The position numbers and the translations under genes are program-made. A DNA stretch of 64,000 nucleotides from Streptomyces solicavernae (GTDB lineage Bacteria > Actinomycetota > Actinomycetes > Streptomycetales > Streptomycetaceae). The notes under the pieces are model-generated. The model saw only the letters and a program-made list of their open reading frames with translations. It did not search any database and was not told where the DNA came from. The stretch's first letter is position 1. Each line of letters begins with the position of its first letter. The stretch lies in the NCBI RefSeq assembly GCF_029968095.1, contig NZ_JASCIR010000025.1, positions 1 through 64,000 of the forward strand. The letters are read 5' to 3'. Shown here piece after piece: positions 42,075 to 50,028 of this stretch.

Positions 42075-43253
42075 TCAGTACACCGGCTTCGACGGCTCGA
42101 TCTGGTTGACCCAGCCGATCACGCCGCCGCCCACATGGACCGCGTCCGCGAACCCGGCCGACTTCAGCACCGCGAGGACTTCCGCACTGCGGACACCCGT
42201 CTTGCAGTGCAAGACGATCTTCTTGTCCTGCGGCATGTCCTGCAGGGCGTTGCCCATCAGGAACTCGTTCTTGGGGATCAACTTGGCGCCGGGAATCGAG
42301 ACGATCTCGTACTCGTTCTGCTCACGGACGTCGATGATCTCGATCTTCTCGTCCGCGTCGATCCACTCCTTGAGCTGCTTCGGAGTGATCGTGGAGCCGA
42401 GTGCGGCCTCCTGGGCCTCGTCGGAGACGACGCCGCAGAACGCCTCGTAGTCGATGAGCTCGGTGACCGTGGGGTTCTCGCCGCAGACCGCGCAGTCCGG
42501 GTCCTTGCGGACCTTCACCTGGCGGTACTGCATCTCCAGGGCGTCGTAGATCATCAGGCGGCCGACCAGCGGGTCGCCGATGCCGGCGAGCAGCTTGATG
42601 GCCTCGTTGACCTGGATGGAGCCGATCGACGCGCAGAGCACGCCGAGCACGCCGCCCTCGGCGCAGGACGGAACCATGCCGGGCGGCGGGGGCTCCGGGT
42701 AGAGGCAGCGGTAGCAGGGGCCGTGCTCGGACCAGAACACGGACGCCTGGCCGTCGAAGCGGTAGATCGAACCCCAGACGTACGGCTTGTTCAGCAGCAC
42801 GCAGGCGTCGTTCACCAGGTAGCGCGTGGCGAAGTTGTCGGTGCCGTCGACGATCAGGTCGTACTGGGCGAACAGCTCCATCACGTTGTCGGCCTCAAGC
42901 CGCTCCTGGTGGAGGTTCACCTTCACGTACGGGTTGATGCCGAGGACCGAGTCCTTCGCGGACTCCGCCTTCGAGCGGCCGATGTCCGCCTGGCTGTGGA
43001 TGATCTGGCGCTGCAGGTTCGACTCGTCGACCTCGTCGAACTCCACGATGCCGAGCGTGCCGACGCCCGCCGCGGCCAGGTACATCAGCGCGGGCGAACC
43101 CAGGCCGCCGGCGCCCACACAGAGCACCTTGGCGTTCTTCAGCCGCTTCTGCCCGTCCATCCCGACGTCCGGGATGATCAGGTGGCGGGAGTACCTGCGG
43201 ACCTCGTCGACGGTGAGCTCAGCAGCTGGCTCGACCAGGGGTGGCAGCGACAC
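42075..43253 (-). CDS. moeZ: Adenylyltransferase/sulfurtransferase MoeZ
   Basis: 392 residues from GTG 43253, with GGAG 6 nt upstream. The N-terminal ThiF/MoeB domain has CVGAGGLGSPALMYLAAAGVG (ATP site), VDESNLQRQIIHSQADIGRSK and DGTDNFATRYLVND. The zinc ligands are in CYRCLYPEP and CAVCGENP. The C-terminal rhodanese domain carries the persulfide Cys in VLHCKTGVRSAE. MoeZ activates MoaD and other ubiquitin-like sulfur carriers (ThiS-like, CysO) by adenylation and then sulfur transfer. It feeds molybdopterin synthesis with MoaE and can supply several natural-product sulfur pathways. The gene lies 64 bp downstream of the spherulin-4 gene. Confidence 0.95.
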   Translation of the reverse strand: MSLPPLVEPAAELTVDEVRRYSRHLIIPDVGMDGQKRLKNAKVLCVGAGGLGSPALMYLAAAGVGTLGIVEFDEVDESNLQRQIIHSQADIGRSKAESAKDSVLGINPYVKVNLHQERLEADNVMELFAQYDLIVDGTDNFATRYLVNDACVLLNKPYVWGSIYRFDGQASVFWSEHGPCYRCLYPEPPPPGMVPSCAEGGVLGVLCASIGSIQVNEAIKLLAGIGDPLVGRLMIYDALEMQYRQVKVRKDPDCAVCGENPTVTELIDYEAFCGVVSDEAQEAALGSTITPKQLKEWIDADEKIEIIDVREQNEYEIVSIPGAKLIPKNEFLMGNALQDMPQDKKIVLHCKTGVRSAEVLAVLKSAGFADAVHVGGGVIGWVNQIEPSKPVY

Positions 43254-43316
43254 GGGAACTCCGTAGATCGGTAATGCGGAACAGGTGTTCTTTCCGTAAC
43301 GCTGCCACACCCTTCT

Positions 43317-44069
43317 TCATTCCGAGACACTGCGTCCGATACGCGAGACAATATTGTCCCAGTACCCGGGCAGCGCCCCGAAGGGGTCGACCGTGCCGTG
43401 CCGGTCGGTGCGGTCCGTGAACCAGATCGTGCCCGCGCCCTGCCAGCGGGCCACCCGCAGCGCCTCCTCCAGGTGACCGCCGGGCACGCCGTGCACCAGG
43501 TGGCAGAAGCGCTCGGGCGGATACTCGGCGGTCCACTCGGCCACCTGCGACCAGCGGTAGTCCGCCCACGGCCCGGAGAACGTGATCAGCTGGTCGGCCG
43601 CCTCCGCGTATCCCGGATACGGGTGCGTGCCGTGCCCGAACACCAGGTGCGCGTCGGACAGCAGCGCCCTGAGCGTCTCCGCGATGCGCCGGGTCTCGGG
43701 CAGGGCGCTGCGCTCGGTGGGGGCGCGGTGCAGCAGGAAGCCGTCGATCCGGTACCAGTCGAGGTAGCGGTGCGCGTCCGAGACCAGCTCGCCGAAGGTG
43801 CGGGCGCCGTGGCCGAGGTCCAGGTGGCCGAGGACCCGTACGCCGGCGTTGCCGAGGCGCCCGGCGGCCTCCAGGCAGTGCGGGTCGGGCCGGGCGCCGG
43901 GGCCGTTGGCGACGTTCAGGACGACCCAGTGCAGCGGGGTGTCGGGGCGGCTCAGCTCGGCCCACTCGACGGGCGCGAGCAGCGGGTGGGCGTAGCCGGG
44001 CACGCCGAGGCCCATGGTGGCGCCGGCGAGGGCGTGCGCGGGACCCGTCCGGGAGGTCAGATGCGGCAT
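43317..44069 (-). CDS. Spherulin-4 family protein (GH135/Sph3-like)
   Basis: 250 residues from ATG 44069, GGAGG upstream. It starts 13 nt inside the end of the upstream epimerase gene, so the two are translationally coupled. The fold appears as GLGVPGYAHPLLAPVEW, LHWVVLNVANGPG, RVLGHLDLGHG and YLDWYRIDGFLLHRAP. Fungal Sph3 and its relatives cleave galactosaminogalactan, and PelA carries a comparable hydrolase domain. Those enzymes usually show a DE pair after the GI strand (DGIFFDE-like). Here the strand reads IDGFLLHRA, so the Asp is conserved but the adjacent Glu is not, and activity is uncertain. No signal peptide is evident, so it may be cytoplasmic or translocated by another route. Confidence 0.8.
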   Translation of the reverse strand: MPHLTSRTGPAHALAGATMGLGVPGYAHPLLAPVEWAELSRPDTPLHWVVLNVANGPGARPDPHCLEAAGRLGNAGVRVLGHLDLGHGARTFGELVSDAHRYLDWYRIDGFLLHRAPTERSALPETRRIAETLRALLSDAHLVFGHGTHPYPGYAEAADQLITFSGPWADYRWSQVAEWTAEYPPERFCHLVHGVPGGHLEEALRVARWQGAGTIWFTDRTDRHGTVDPFGALPGYWDNIVSRIGRSVSE

Positions 44070-45013
44070 GCCGCCTCCATCCAGATGTCGGCGAGTGACT
44101 CTTCGAGGTTGATCCGCGGCCGCCAGCCGAGCCGGTCGCGCGCGGTGCGCACATCGGCCTGCTGCCAGCTGCCGCAACCGTCCGGGTACGGGTAGACGGC
44201 CGGCATCGCGTGGTCCGGGTCGGGCCGCGGGTGCCCGATGGCCGGGCGGCCGCCGGGCCCGCCGTCCAGCTCGTGCAGGGCGCCGCCGTACCCGGCGACC
44301 CGGGCGAGGACGGCCGCCGCGTCGCGCAGCCGGACCGCCCGGCCCGAGCCGATGTTGACGACGCCCTGCGCGGCGGACAGGGACGCGGCGTGCACGGCCC
44401 GCGCCACATCCCGTACGTCGACGAAGTCCCGCTGCACGCCCAGGCCGGCCAGCTTCAGCTCGCCGTCGCCGGACTGCATGGCCCGCCGCATCGCCTCGGC
44501 GAGCCGGCCGAGCGGCGTCGCGGGCGGGGTGCCGGGCCCGGCGGGCGAGAACACCCGCAGCACGACCGCGTCGAGGCCGGAGCCGAGGACCAGCTCGGTC
44601 GCGGCGAGCTTGCTCACGCCGTACGGGCCGCCGGGCCGGGGCGCGGCGTCCTCCGCGGTGGACGAGCCCGGCTGGCTGGGCCCGTACTCGGCGGCGCAGC
44701 CCAGCTGGACGAGCCGCGCCCCGCAGCCGCTGCGGCGCAGCGCCTCGCAGACGGTGGCGACGGCCACGGTGTTGTGCCGGGTGAGCTCGCGGGCGCCGCC
44801 GCGGGTGGCGCCGGAGCAGTTGACGACGACGCCGGGGTGGACCGCGTCCAGGAACCGGGCGAGGGCGCCCGGGCTGCCGGTGGCGAGGTCGAAGCGGACG
44901 TCCGCGTCGTCCCCGCGGCCGAGCGCGGTGAGCTGGACGGCGGGGTCGGCGAGCAGCCGGTCGGCGACGTAGCGGCCGAGGAATCCGTTGGCTCCGAGGA
45001 GCAGCACCCTCAT
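44057..45013 (-). CDS. NAD-dependent sugar epimerase/dehydratase (extended SDR)
   Basis: 318 residues from ATG 45013. Rossmann motif LLLGANGFLGRYVADRLL at the N-terminus; VVVNCSGATRGG; the Ser-Tyr-Lys catalytic set with YGVSK (GGPYGVSKLAATE); and RDFVDVRDVARAV, characteristic of nucleotide-sugar 4-epimerases and dehydratases. The exact sugar is not predictable. A C-terminal WRPRINLEESLADIW is typical of GalE/RmlB-like enzymes. It overlaps the spherulin-4 gene by 13 nt and belongs to the same set as the glycosyltransferase and membrane protein, so the likely role is supplying or modifying an amino sugar for an exopolymer (inference). Confidence 0.88.
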   Translation of the reverse strand: MRVLLLGANGFLGRYVADRLLADPAVQLTALGRGDDADVRFDLATGSPGALARFLDAVHPGVVVNCSGATRGGARELTRHNTVAVATVCEALRRSGCGARLVQLGCAAEYGPSQPGSSTAEDAAPRPGGPYGVSKLAATELVLGSGLDAVVLRVFSPAGPGTPPATPLGRLAEAMRRAMQSGDGELKLAGLGVQRDFVDVRDVARAVHAASLSAAQGVVNIGSGRAVRLRDAAAVLARVAGYGGALHELDGGPGGRPAIGHPRPDPDHAMPAVYPYPDGCGSWQQADVRTARDRLGWRPRINLEESLADIWMEAACRI

Positions 45014-45170
45014 CGGGCGCCCCCAGGGACGGAAGCTCGGTGAGCGAGGGTGGTCATCTGGTGTTCTCCTTCAGGGTGTTGCACGAGGTGGTGCACACGG
45101 TGGGTCCCGCGGGGTCGGTCACGCGGGGTCGGTCACGCGGGAGCACTCGGACAGGTCGGTGGGGCGGCGG

Positions 45171-46316
45171 TCATCCGGTTTCTCCCGGTACGCCCGCATG
45201 CGCGGAGGCGCGGGTCAGCCGTCGGGCCGCGGCGACGAGCAGGACGACGGCCCCGGCCCCGCAGGCGAACACCGGGACGGCCCCGGCGCCCACCGTCTCG
45301 ACGGGCACGGCGAGCCACCCGCAGCCCGGCAGCCGCGCCCCGAACACGGCGGCGACGGCGAACCCTTCGAGGGCGCACACCCCGCCGAGCACGACCCCCG
45401 GCACGACCCGGAAGCCGTACGCGGTGAGCAGCCGGGCGAGCAGCAGCAGTACGGCGAGCAGCGCGGCCCCGAAGGCCGGCTGGGCCTGGCCGCCGAGCCG
45501 TCCGGTGAGGACGAGCAGCCCGACGGCGAACGCCGCGTACAGGGCGACGACGGCGAGGAGCAGCGGGCGCGCGCCGGCCGCGAACTCCTCCAGACCCCGG
45601 CTCTGCCCGAGCCGCCGCCGCGCCCCCACGGCGAACAGTCGGGCGCACCAGACGGCGGGCGCGTAGGCGAGGGCCAGGCCGAGCAGCGCGCCGGTGTCCG
45701 GCGGCCAGGGCGCGTCGGGCCCGCCGGCGAGGGCGGCGCTGAGGAGCCCGTCGCCGAACAGGGCGTACAGGAGCAGAAACACGCTCCACGCGCGCGTGCC
45801 CGGCACCGCACCGCCGCGCGCCCGCAGCGGACCGCGGGGCAGGGCGATCCGCAGCGCGACGGCGAGCGCCGGCCCGCCGACGAGTAACGCGGCCAACCGG
45901 CCGTGCCCGCTGGTGAGTTCGTACGCGGCGACGGTCGCGCCGCCCACCGCAGGGGGCAGCAGCGCCAGCAGGGTGTGGGCGCGAGGCGGGCGCCGGACGG
46001 CCGGGGCGGCGGGCGCCGCGTGTACGGCGGAGGGCCGCTCGTCGCGCGGCACGCGCGCGTACATCTCCTCGGCGAGCGAGAACACGTCCCGGTGCCGGTA
46101 GCGCGCGGCGGTCCGGTCGGTGACGCCGTGCGCCTCCAGGCCGGCGGCGATCTCCAGCGGGTCGACGGCGCGTGCGCAGAGCTCGCGGTGCCGGTGGAGC
46201 AGCGCCTTGACGGGGTCGACGGGGCCACGCCGGACGGGCTTGCGCCGGGGCGGCGCGGACGCGCCCGCCGCGCCTTCTGGCGCCGCGTCGCCCACGCCCG
46301 TGGGGGAGTTGCTCAT
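45171..46316 (-). CDS. Polytopic membrane protein with N-terminal HTH-like domain
   Basis: 381 residues. The N-terminal 100 residues are soluble: a basic stretch (PPRRKPVRRGPVDPVKALL) then a helical region (DPLEIAAGLEAHGVTDRTAARYRHRDVFSLAEEMYARV) that looks like a helix-turn-helix or MerR-like fold. Eight hydrophobic spans follow, from about residue 112 to 367. No transporter motif is recognised. The start overlaps the stop of the 62-codon gene (ATGA at 46316-46313). Given the neighbouring glycosyltransferase it could be the membrane platform or exporter of a polysaccharide, with the N-terminal domain binding a regulator; this is inference. Confidence 0.75.
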   Translation of the reverse strand: MSNSPTGVGDAAPEGAAGASAPPRRKPVRRGPVDPVKALLHRHRELCARAVDPLEIAAGLEAHGVTDRTAARYRHRDVFSLAEEMYARVPRDERPSAVHAAPAAPAVRRPPRAHTLLALLPPAVGGATVAAYELTSGHGRLAALLVGGPALAVALRIALPRGPLRARGGAVPGTRAWSVFLLLYALFGDGLLSAALAGGPDAPWPPDTGALLGLALAYAPAVWCARLFAVGARRRLGQSRGLEEFAAGARPLLLAVVALYAAFAVGLLVLTGRLGGQAQPAFGAALLAVLLLLARLLTAYGFRVVPGVVLGGVCALEGFAVAAVFGARLPGCGWLAVPVETVGAGAVPVFACGAGAVVLLVAAARRLTRASAHAGVPGETG

Positions 46317-46501
46317 GCCTGCCCCTCCCCTGGCGCACGGAGGGCGGGGCGCGCGGGGCGCGCGGGCACGGGGCCGGGGCGCGCGGGTTCGGCGCAGGCC
46401 TTCGATGCGGCCGCGAGCGCCGCCGCCGAGCGCGCGTCCCAGCTGCCCGGGCTCCCCGGCGTGACCGGCGCGTCGCTCACGCCCTTACGGTGATCGCTCA
46501 T
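46313..46501 (-). CDS. Small coupled ORF between glycosyltransferase and membrane protein
   Basis: 62 codons. It starts with an ATGA overlap on the glycosyltransferase stop and ends with an ATGA overlap on the membrane-protein start, so both junctions look translationally coupled. The sequence is Ala/Pro/Arg-rich (SAAALAAASKACAEPARP) with no domain. The precise double overlap argues that it is translated; the composition argues that it may only be a linking ORF. Confidence 0.5.
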   Translation of the reverse strand: MSDHRKGVSDAPVTPGSPGSWDARSAAALAAASKACAEPARPGPVPARPARPALRAPGEGQA

Positions 46502-48447
46502 GCCTCCCCCTCACTGACCGCGGCGGCGGCCACCGCACCGACCGGAGCGGTGCCCTCGGCACCTTCCGGGCCCTTCTCCGCACCGCCCTCCGTGACCTCC
46601 TCCGGGCCCGTCTCCGCGCCCGTCTCCGCGCCCGTCTCCGCGCTCGCCCAACTCGGCCCGCCGCGCGCCCCCTTGCGCGCGGCGAGCCACTGGCCGAACC
46701 GCGGCCCGGCCGCGCCGTCCGTGCCGGGCGCGGTGGACCAGCGGCCCGCCACGTGCGTCTCCGCGGGGTTGGCGAAGGGCAGCGGATCGCCGTCCTCGTC
46801 GACGACGTCCCTGCGTACGGGGCAGTGCGAGACGATCTCCAGATAGAGCGCGTGGAAGGCGGCGATGTTCTGCTCCACGGTGAAGAGTTCGAGCGCCCGC
46901 GCGCGGGCGGCCGCGCCCAGGCGCTCACGGCGCTCGGGGTCGCGCAGCAGCGCCACGCACGCGTCGGCGAGCGCCTTGGGGTTGCGCGGCGGGACCACGA
47001 GCCCCGTACCGCCGATGACCTCCACGACCGCGCCCGCGTCGGTGGACACGGTGGCCCGCCCGCAGAACATCGCCTCGACCAGACCGACCGGGAAGCCCTC
47101 GACCACGCTGGACAGCACGACGACGCTGCCCGCCGCGTACGCGTCCGCGAGCTCGGGCGCCTCCGGGCCGCCCAACTCCTCGAAGGAGACCGGGTTGTCG
47201 CCGACCGCGTGCACGCCGTCCGCCTCGTCCGGGAAGAGCTGGGCGGCCAGCGCGCGGCAGTGCGCGAGATACAGGTCGCACTCCTCGCCGTGCGCCGGTG
47301 CGCCGACGATCCGCAGCCGCGCATTCGGCTCCTCCTTGCGCACCTCGGCGAAGGCGTGCAACAGCCCGACCAGGTCCTTGGCGGGCTCGATCCGGCCCAC
47401 CCAGAGAAGGGTGCCGGGGTCCGCCTGGTCCGCCCCGGCCTCGCCGACCTCGGCGAACCGGCCGGCCGCCATGCCCGGGTAGACGGTGCGCAGCTTGGCC
47501 CGCTCGGCGCCGCACTTCTCCTGCCAGCGGCGGGCGTGCGTGTTGCCGGGGGTAATGAGCGCGGCCTGCCGGTACACCTCGCCGGCGAGCCGGCCGTGGA
47601 AGGCGGCGACCAGCGCACGGGCGGACGCACCGGCCGCGGGCGCGGGAGCATCCGCCCGCGCCCCGGCGCCCGCGAGGTAGTGCGCGCGCAGCTGCACGCC
47701 GTACTCGGTGACGAGCAGCGGCACCCCGAAGAAGTGCCGGGCGAGCAGTCCGGGCAGGGCCGCGCAGCCGCCGGAGGCGGCGTGGCAGAGGTCGACGGAG
47801 CCGAGGCCGCCCTCCTCGTCCTCGTACCAGTCGAGGGAGAGCGGCCGCAGGGCCTGCTCCACCTGTGCGGCGACGGCGAGGAGATCGGGGACGCGGGCGT
47901 CGTGCGCGGCGCGCGTCGCGCCGGGGGCGCGGCAGGCGCGCTCCAGGGCGCGCACGGCGGTCTCGGAGCGCAGCGCGAGGGCGAGTCCGCCCTCGTCGCG
48001 GGCGAGTTCGGCGAGCCCGTAGAGGGCGTTGGCGAAACGGTCCGCCACTTCGGCCGAAGCCGAAGCCGATCCGTCGCCCACGGCGCCCACGGCGCCCGTG
48101 CTGATCGCGGCGGCCAGCTCGCCGTAGTGCGCGGCGAAGCGGCGCCGCTGCCTGCGGCCGTAGCGCACGCCTCCGCCCGGCGAGTCGTGACCGCCCCGGC
48201 CGTGGCCGCCCCGGCCGGAGCCGCCCCGGCCGGAGCCGTCGTCGGCGTTCCAGAGTGGCGCGGTGCGCACCCGGTGGACCTGGGGCGGGAGTTCGGTCCA
48301 GCCCTGCTGCTCCTGTTCGGCGCTGCGGGTGAGGGCGAACACCTCGAACGCGTGCTGCCCGAGCCCGCGCACGAGCCGGTCGCACCAGAGCCTGGCCTCA
48401 CCGGTCACATACGGATAGCCACCCTCCGTGAGCAGTCCGATGCGCAC
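46498..48447 (-). CDS. PelF-like glycosyltransferase (DUF3492 + GT4)
   Basis: 649 residues from GTG 48447. It begins IGLLTEGGYPYVTGEARLWCDRLVRGL, the hallmark of the DUF3492 N-terminal domain of PelF-type GT4 enzymes. The acceptor-side domain continues with FGVPLLVTEYGVQLRAHYL. The C-terminal GT4 domain has LLWVGRIEPAKDLVGLLHAF, the UDP-sugar-binding SVVEGFPVGLVEAMFCG with the EX7E-type pattern, and STDAGAVVEVIGG. PelF polymerises N-acetylhexosamines from UDP-sugars in the cytoplasm. The C-terminal 70 residues are low-complexity Glu/Gly/Ala repeats (ETGAETGAETGPEE). It is the first gene of a minus-strand set with the small ORF, membrane protein, epimerase and spherulin-4 protein. A promoter should lie in the 190 bp upstream. 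Confidence 0.9.
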   Translation of the reverse strand: MRIGLLTEGGYPYVTGEARLWCDRLVRGLGQHAFEVFALTRSAEQEQQGWTELPPQVHRVRTAPLWNADDGSGRGGSGRGGHGRGGHDSPGGGVRYGRRQRRRFAAHYGELAAAISTGAVGAVGDGSASASAEVADRFANALYGLAELARDEGGLALALRSETAVRALERACRAPGATRAAHDARVPDLLAVAAQVEQALRPLSLDWYEDEEGGLGSVDLCHAASGGCAALPGLLARHFFGVPLLVTEYGVQLRAHYLAGAGARADAPAPAAGASARALVAAFHGRLAGEVYRQAALITPGNTHARRWQEKCGAERAKLRTVYPGMAAGRFAEVGEAGADQADPGTLLWVGRIEPAKDLVGLLHAFAEVRKEEPNARLRIVGAPAHGEECDLYLAHCRALAAQLFPDEADGVHAVGDNPVSFEELGGPEAPELADAYAAGSVVVLSSVVEGFPVGLVEAMFCGRATVSTDAGAVVEVIGGTGLVVPPRNPKALADACVALLRDPERRERLGAAARARALELFTVEQNIAAFHALYLEIVSHCPVRRDVVDEDGDPLPFANPAETHVAGRWSTAPGTDGAAGPRFGQWLAARKGARGGPSWASAETGAETGAETGPEEVTEGGAEKGPEGAEGTAPVGAVAAAAVSEGEA

Positions 48448-48637
48448 GAGTACACCCCCGATCTTCCTTCTGGGGGGCCGCCGTTGCTCGGTCGGCCCGC
48501 AGCGGGACGAACGTACGCGGGGACGACGGCGACACGATGGACAGTCGTCCGCCGCGCCACCAAAAGGGGTGAACGGTCGTAACTTTCGCGCGCGGGTGGC
48601 GTTCTGTTGCGCTAGGCTAGCCCGCGGTTACGGAGCG

Positions 48638-50020
48638 TCAATTCCCGGGGTAGGCCCAGGCGTTGGGACGGCACTTGAAGCCGTTGTACTCAAGGAACTT
48701 GGTCTGCTGCTGCATGACCGGCGCGAGCGCCCCGTCCTTGCTGCACATCTCATGGTTGAAGCCGAGCCGGTGGCCCACTTCGTGGTTGATGAGCATCTGC
48801 CGGTACGCGTGGATGGCGTCGCCGTACGTCTTCGCGCCCTGCGCCCAGCGGTAGGCGTTGACCATGATGCGCTCGGTGGCGGCGGAGTCGCAGGAGACGG
48901 TGTCGACGCTGGTGTCGAGGCCGGACTTGGCGCACCACACGTCGGTCGTGCCGGGGCTGGCGAGCGTGATCACGAAGTCGGTCTCGCCGCTGGACACCCG
49001 CTCGAAGGTGCGGGCGCCGCCGTGCGCCCAGCTCCGTTCGTCGTTCAGGGTCTTCTGCACGGCCTGCGCGAACAGCTTCCCGTCGAGGTCGAGCCCCTTC
49101 TCGACGTCCACGCGGTACCGGATCTTCTCCCCGGTGCCGGGCGCCTTGTCGAGCCCGCCGATCGCCTCGAACTTGCCGCTCGCCTTCAGTTCGGGGTCCA
49201 GCGGGTACTTCTTGCCCATCTTCTGCTCGTACGTCTCCGGCTCCGGCTCGGCGGTCGGCTCGGCCGGTGCCGGACGCTCCGCGTGGGACCGGGACGCGGA
49301 CTCCGCCTGCTCGCGCACCTCGCCCGCGTCGACGGCCCCGGCGCGCGCGTCTCCGCCCTCACCCAGGGCGACCTGGAAGGCGACGACCGCCGCGAGCACG
49401 GTCGTCACGGCGGCCGCGGCGATCCCGGTGACGGTGCGGCCCCGGTGGCCCTTCTCCCGTACGGCGTCGGCCTGTTCGGCGCGCAGCGCCTCGTCCTCGG
49501 GGTCCGGGTCGCCGTCGGGGCCGTACGGGTCGTCCGGGTCCGTGGGCCGCCGGGGCGGGGCGCCGGCGGCGAACACATCGTCCGGGTCGTGCTCCGGGCC
49601 GTGCGCCGGGCCCTGCGGGTCGAGGCCGTCGAAGGCCGCGACGTACTCGCGCCGCGGCCCGGGCACGCGGGACTGCGCGTGGGCCTGGGAGGGGTCCGAT
49701 GTCACATACGCCCCGGCGCCCAAGTCGCCCCAGGCGCCGCCCTGTTCACGGTGCTCGGGGTGCGGGCGCGGCCCCTCCGACGGCGCTGGGCGAGCACCTT
49801 TGCCGCGCGCAGCGGGGGGCTGGGCCTGAGCTTCCGCCTGAGCCTGGGCTTGCGCCTGGGCCTGAGCCTGGGCTTCCGCCTGGGCCTGCGCCTGAGCTTC
49901 CGCCTGAGCCTGTGCGCTGCGCCGACGGCGCCCGGCCCCGGTGCCCGGCGCGGGCTGCGCGACGGGCATGGCCCCCGTGTCGGGCTTCTCGGCGCGACCG
50001 CGCCGTGAGTGCCGTCCCAC
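48638..50020 (-). CDS. DUF3152 protein with metzincin-like zinc motif
   Basis: 460 residues from GTG 50020, with GAGGGGG upstream. Long disordered N-terminus: basic MGRHSRRGRA, then a run of about 13 QA/EA dipeptides (QAQAEAQAQAQ), then Pro/Asp-rich acidic blocks. A single membrane span (TVTGIAAAAVTTVLAAVVAFQVAL) precedes the C-terminal DUF3152 domain of about 210 residues outside the cell. That domain contains INHEVGHRLGFNHEMC, the HExxHxxGxxH zinc site of metzincin proteases, and two conserved cysteine-containing stretches. Peptidase activity is likely but not demonstrated. M. tuberculosis Rv3207c is the homologue, also near moeZ and the TetR gene. The upstream hydrolase ends 8 nt before this start. 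Confidence 0.92.
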   Translation of the reverse strand: MGRHSRRGRAEKPDTGAMPVAQPAPGTGAGRRRRSAQAQAEAQAQAQAEAQAQAQAQAQAQAEAQAQPPAARGKGARPAPSEGPRPHPEHREQGGAWGDLGAGAYVTSDPSQAHAQSRVPGPRREYVAAFDGLDPQGPAHGPEHDPDDVFAAGAPPRRPTDPDDPYGPDGDPDPEDEALRAEQADAVREKGHRGRTVTGIAAAAVTTVLAAVVAFQVALGEGGDARAGAVDAGEVREQAESASRSHAERPAPAEPTAEPEPETYEQKMGKKYPLDPELKASGKFEAIGGLDKAPGTGEKIRYRVDVEKGLDLDGKLFAQAVQKTLNDERSWAHGGARTFERVSSGETDFVITLASPGTTDVWCAKSGLDTSVDTVSCDSAATERIMVNAYRWAQGAKTYGDAIHAYRQMLINHEVGHRLGFNHEMCSKDGALAPVMQQQTKFLEYNGFKCRPNAWAYPGN

Positions 50021-50028
50021 GCGCCCCC

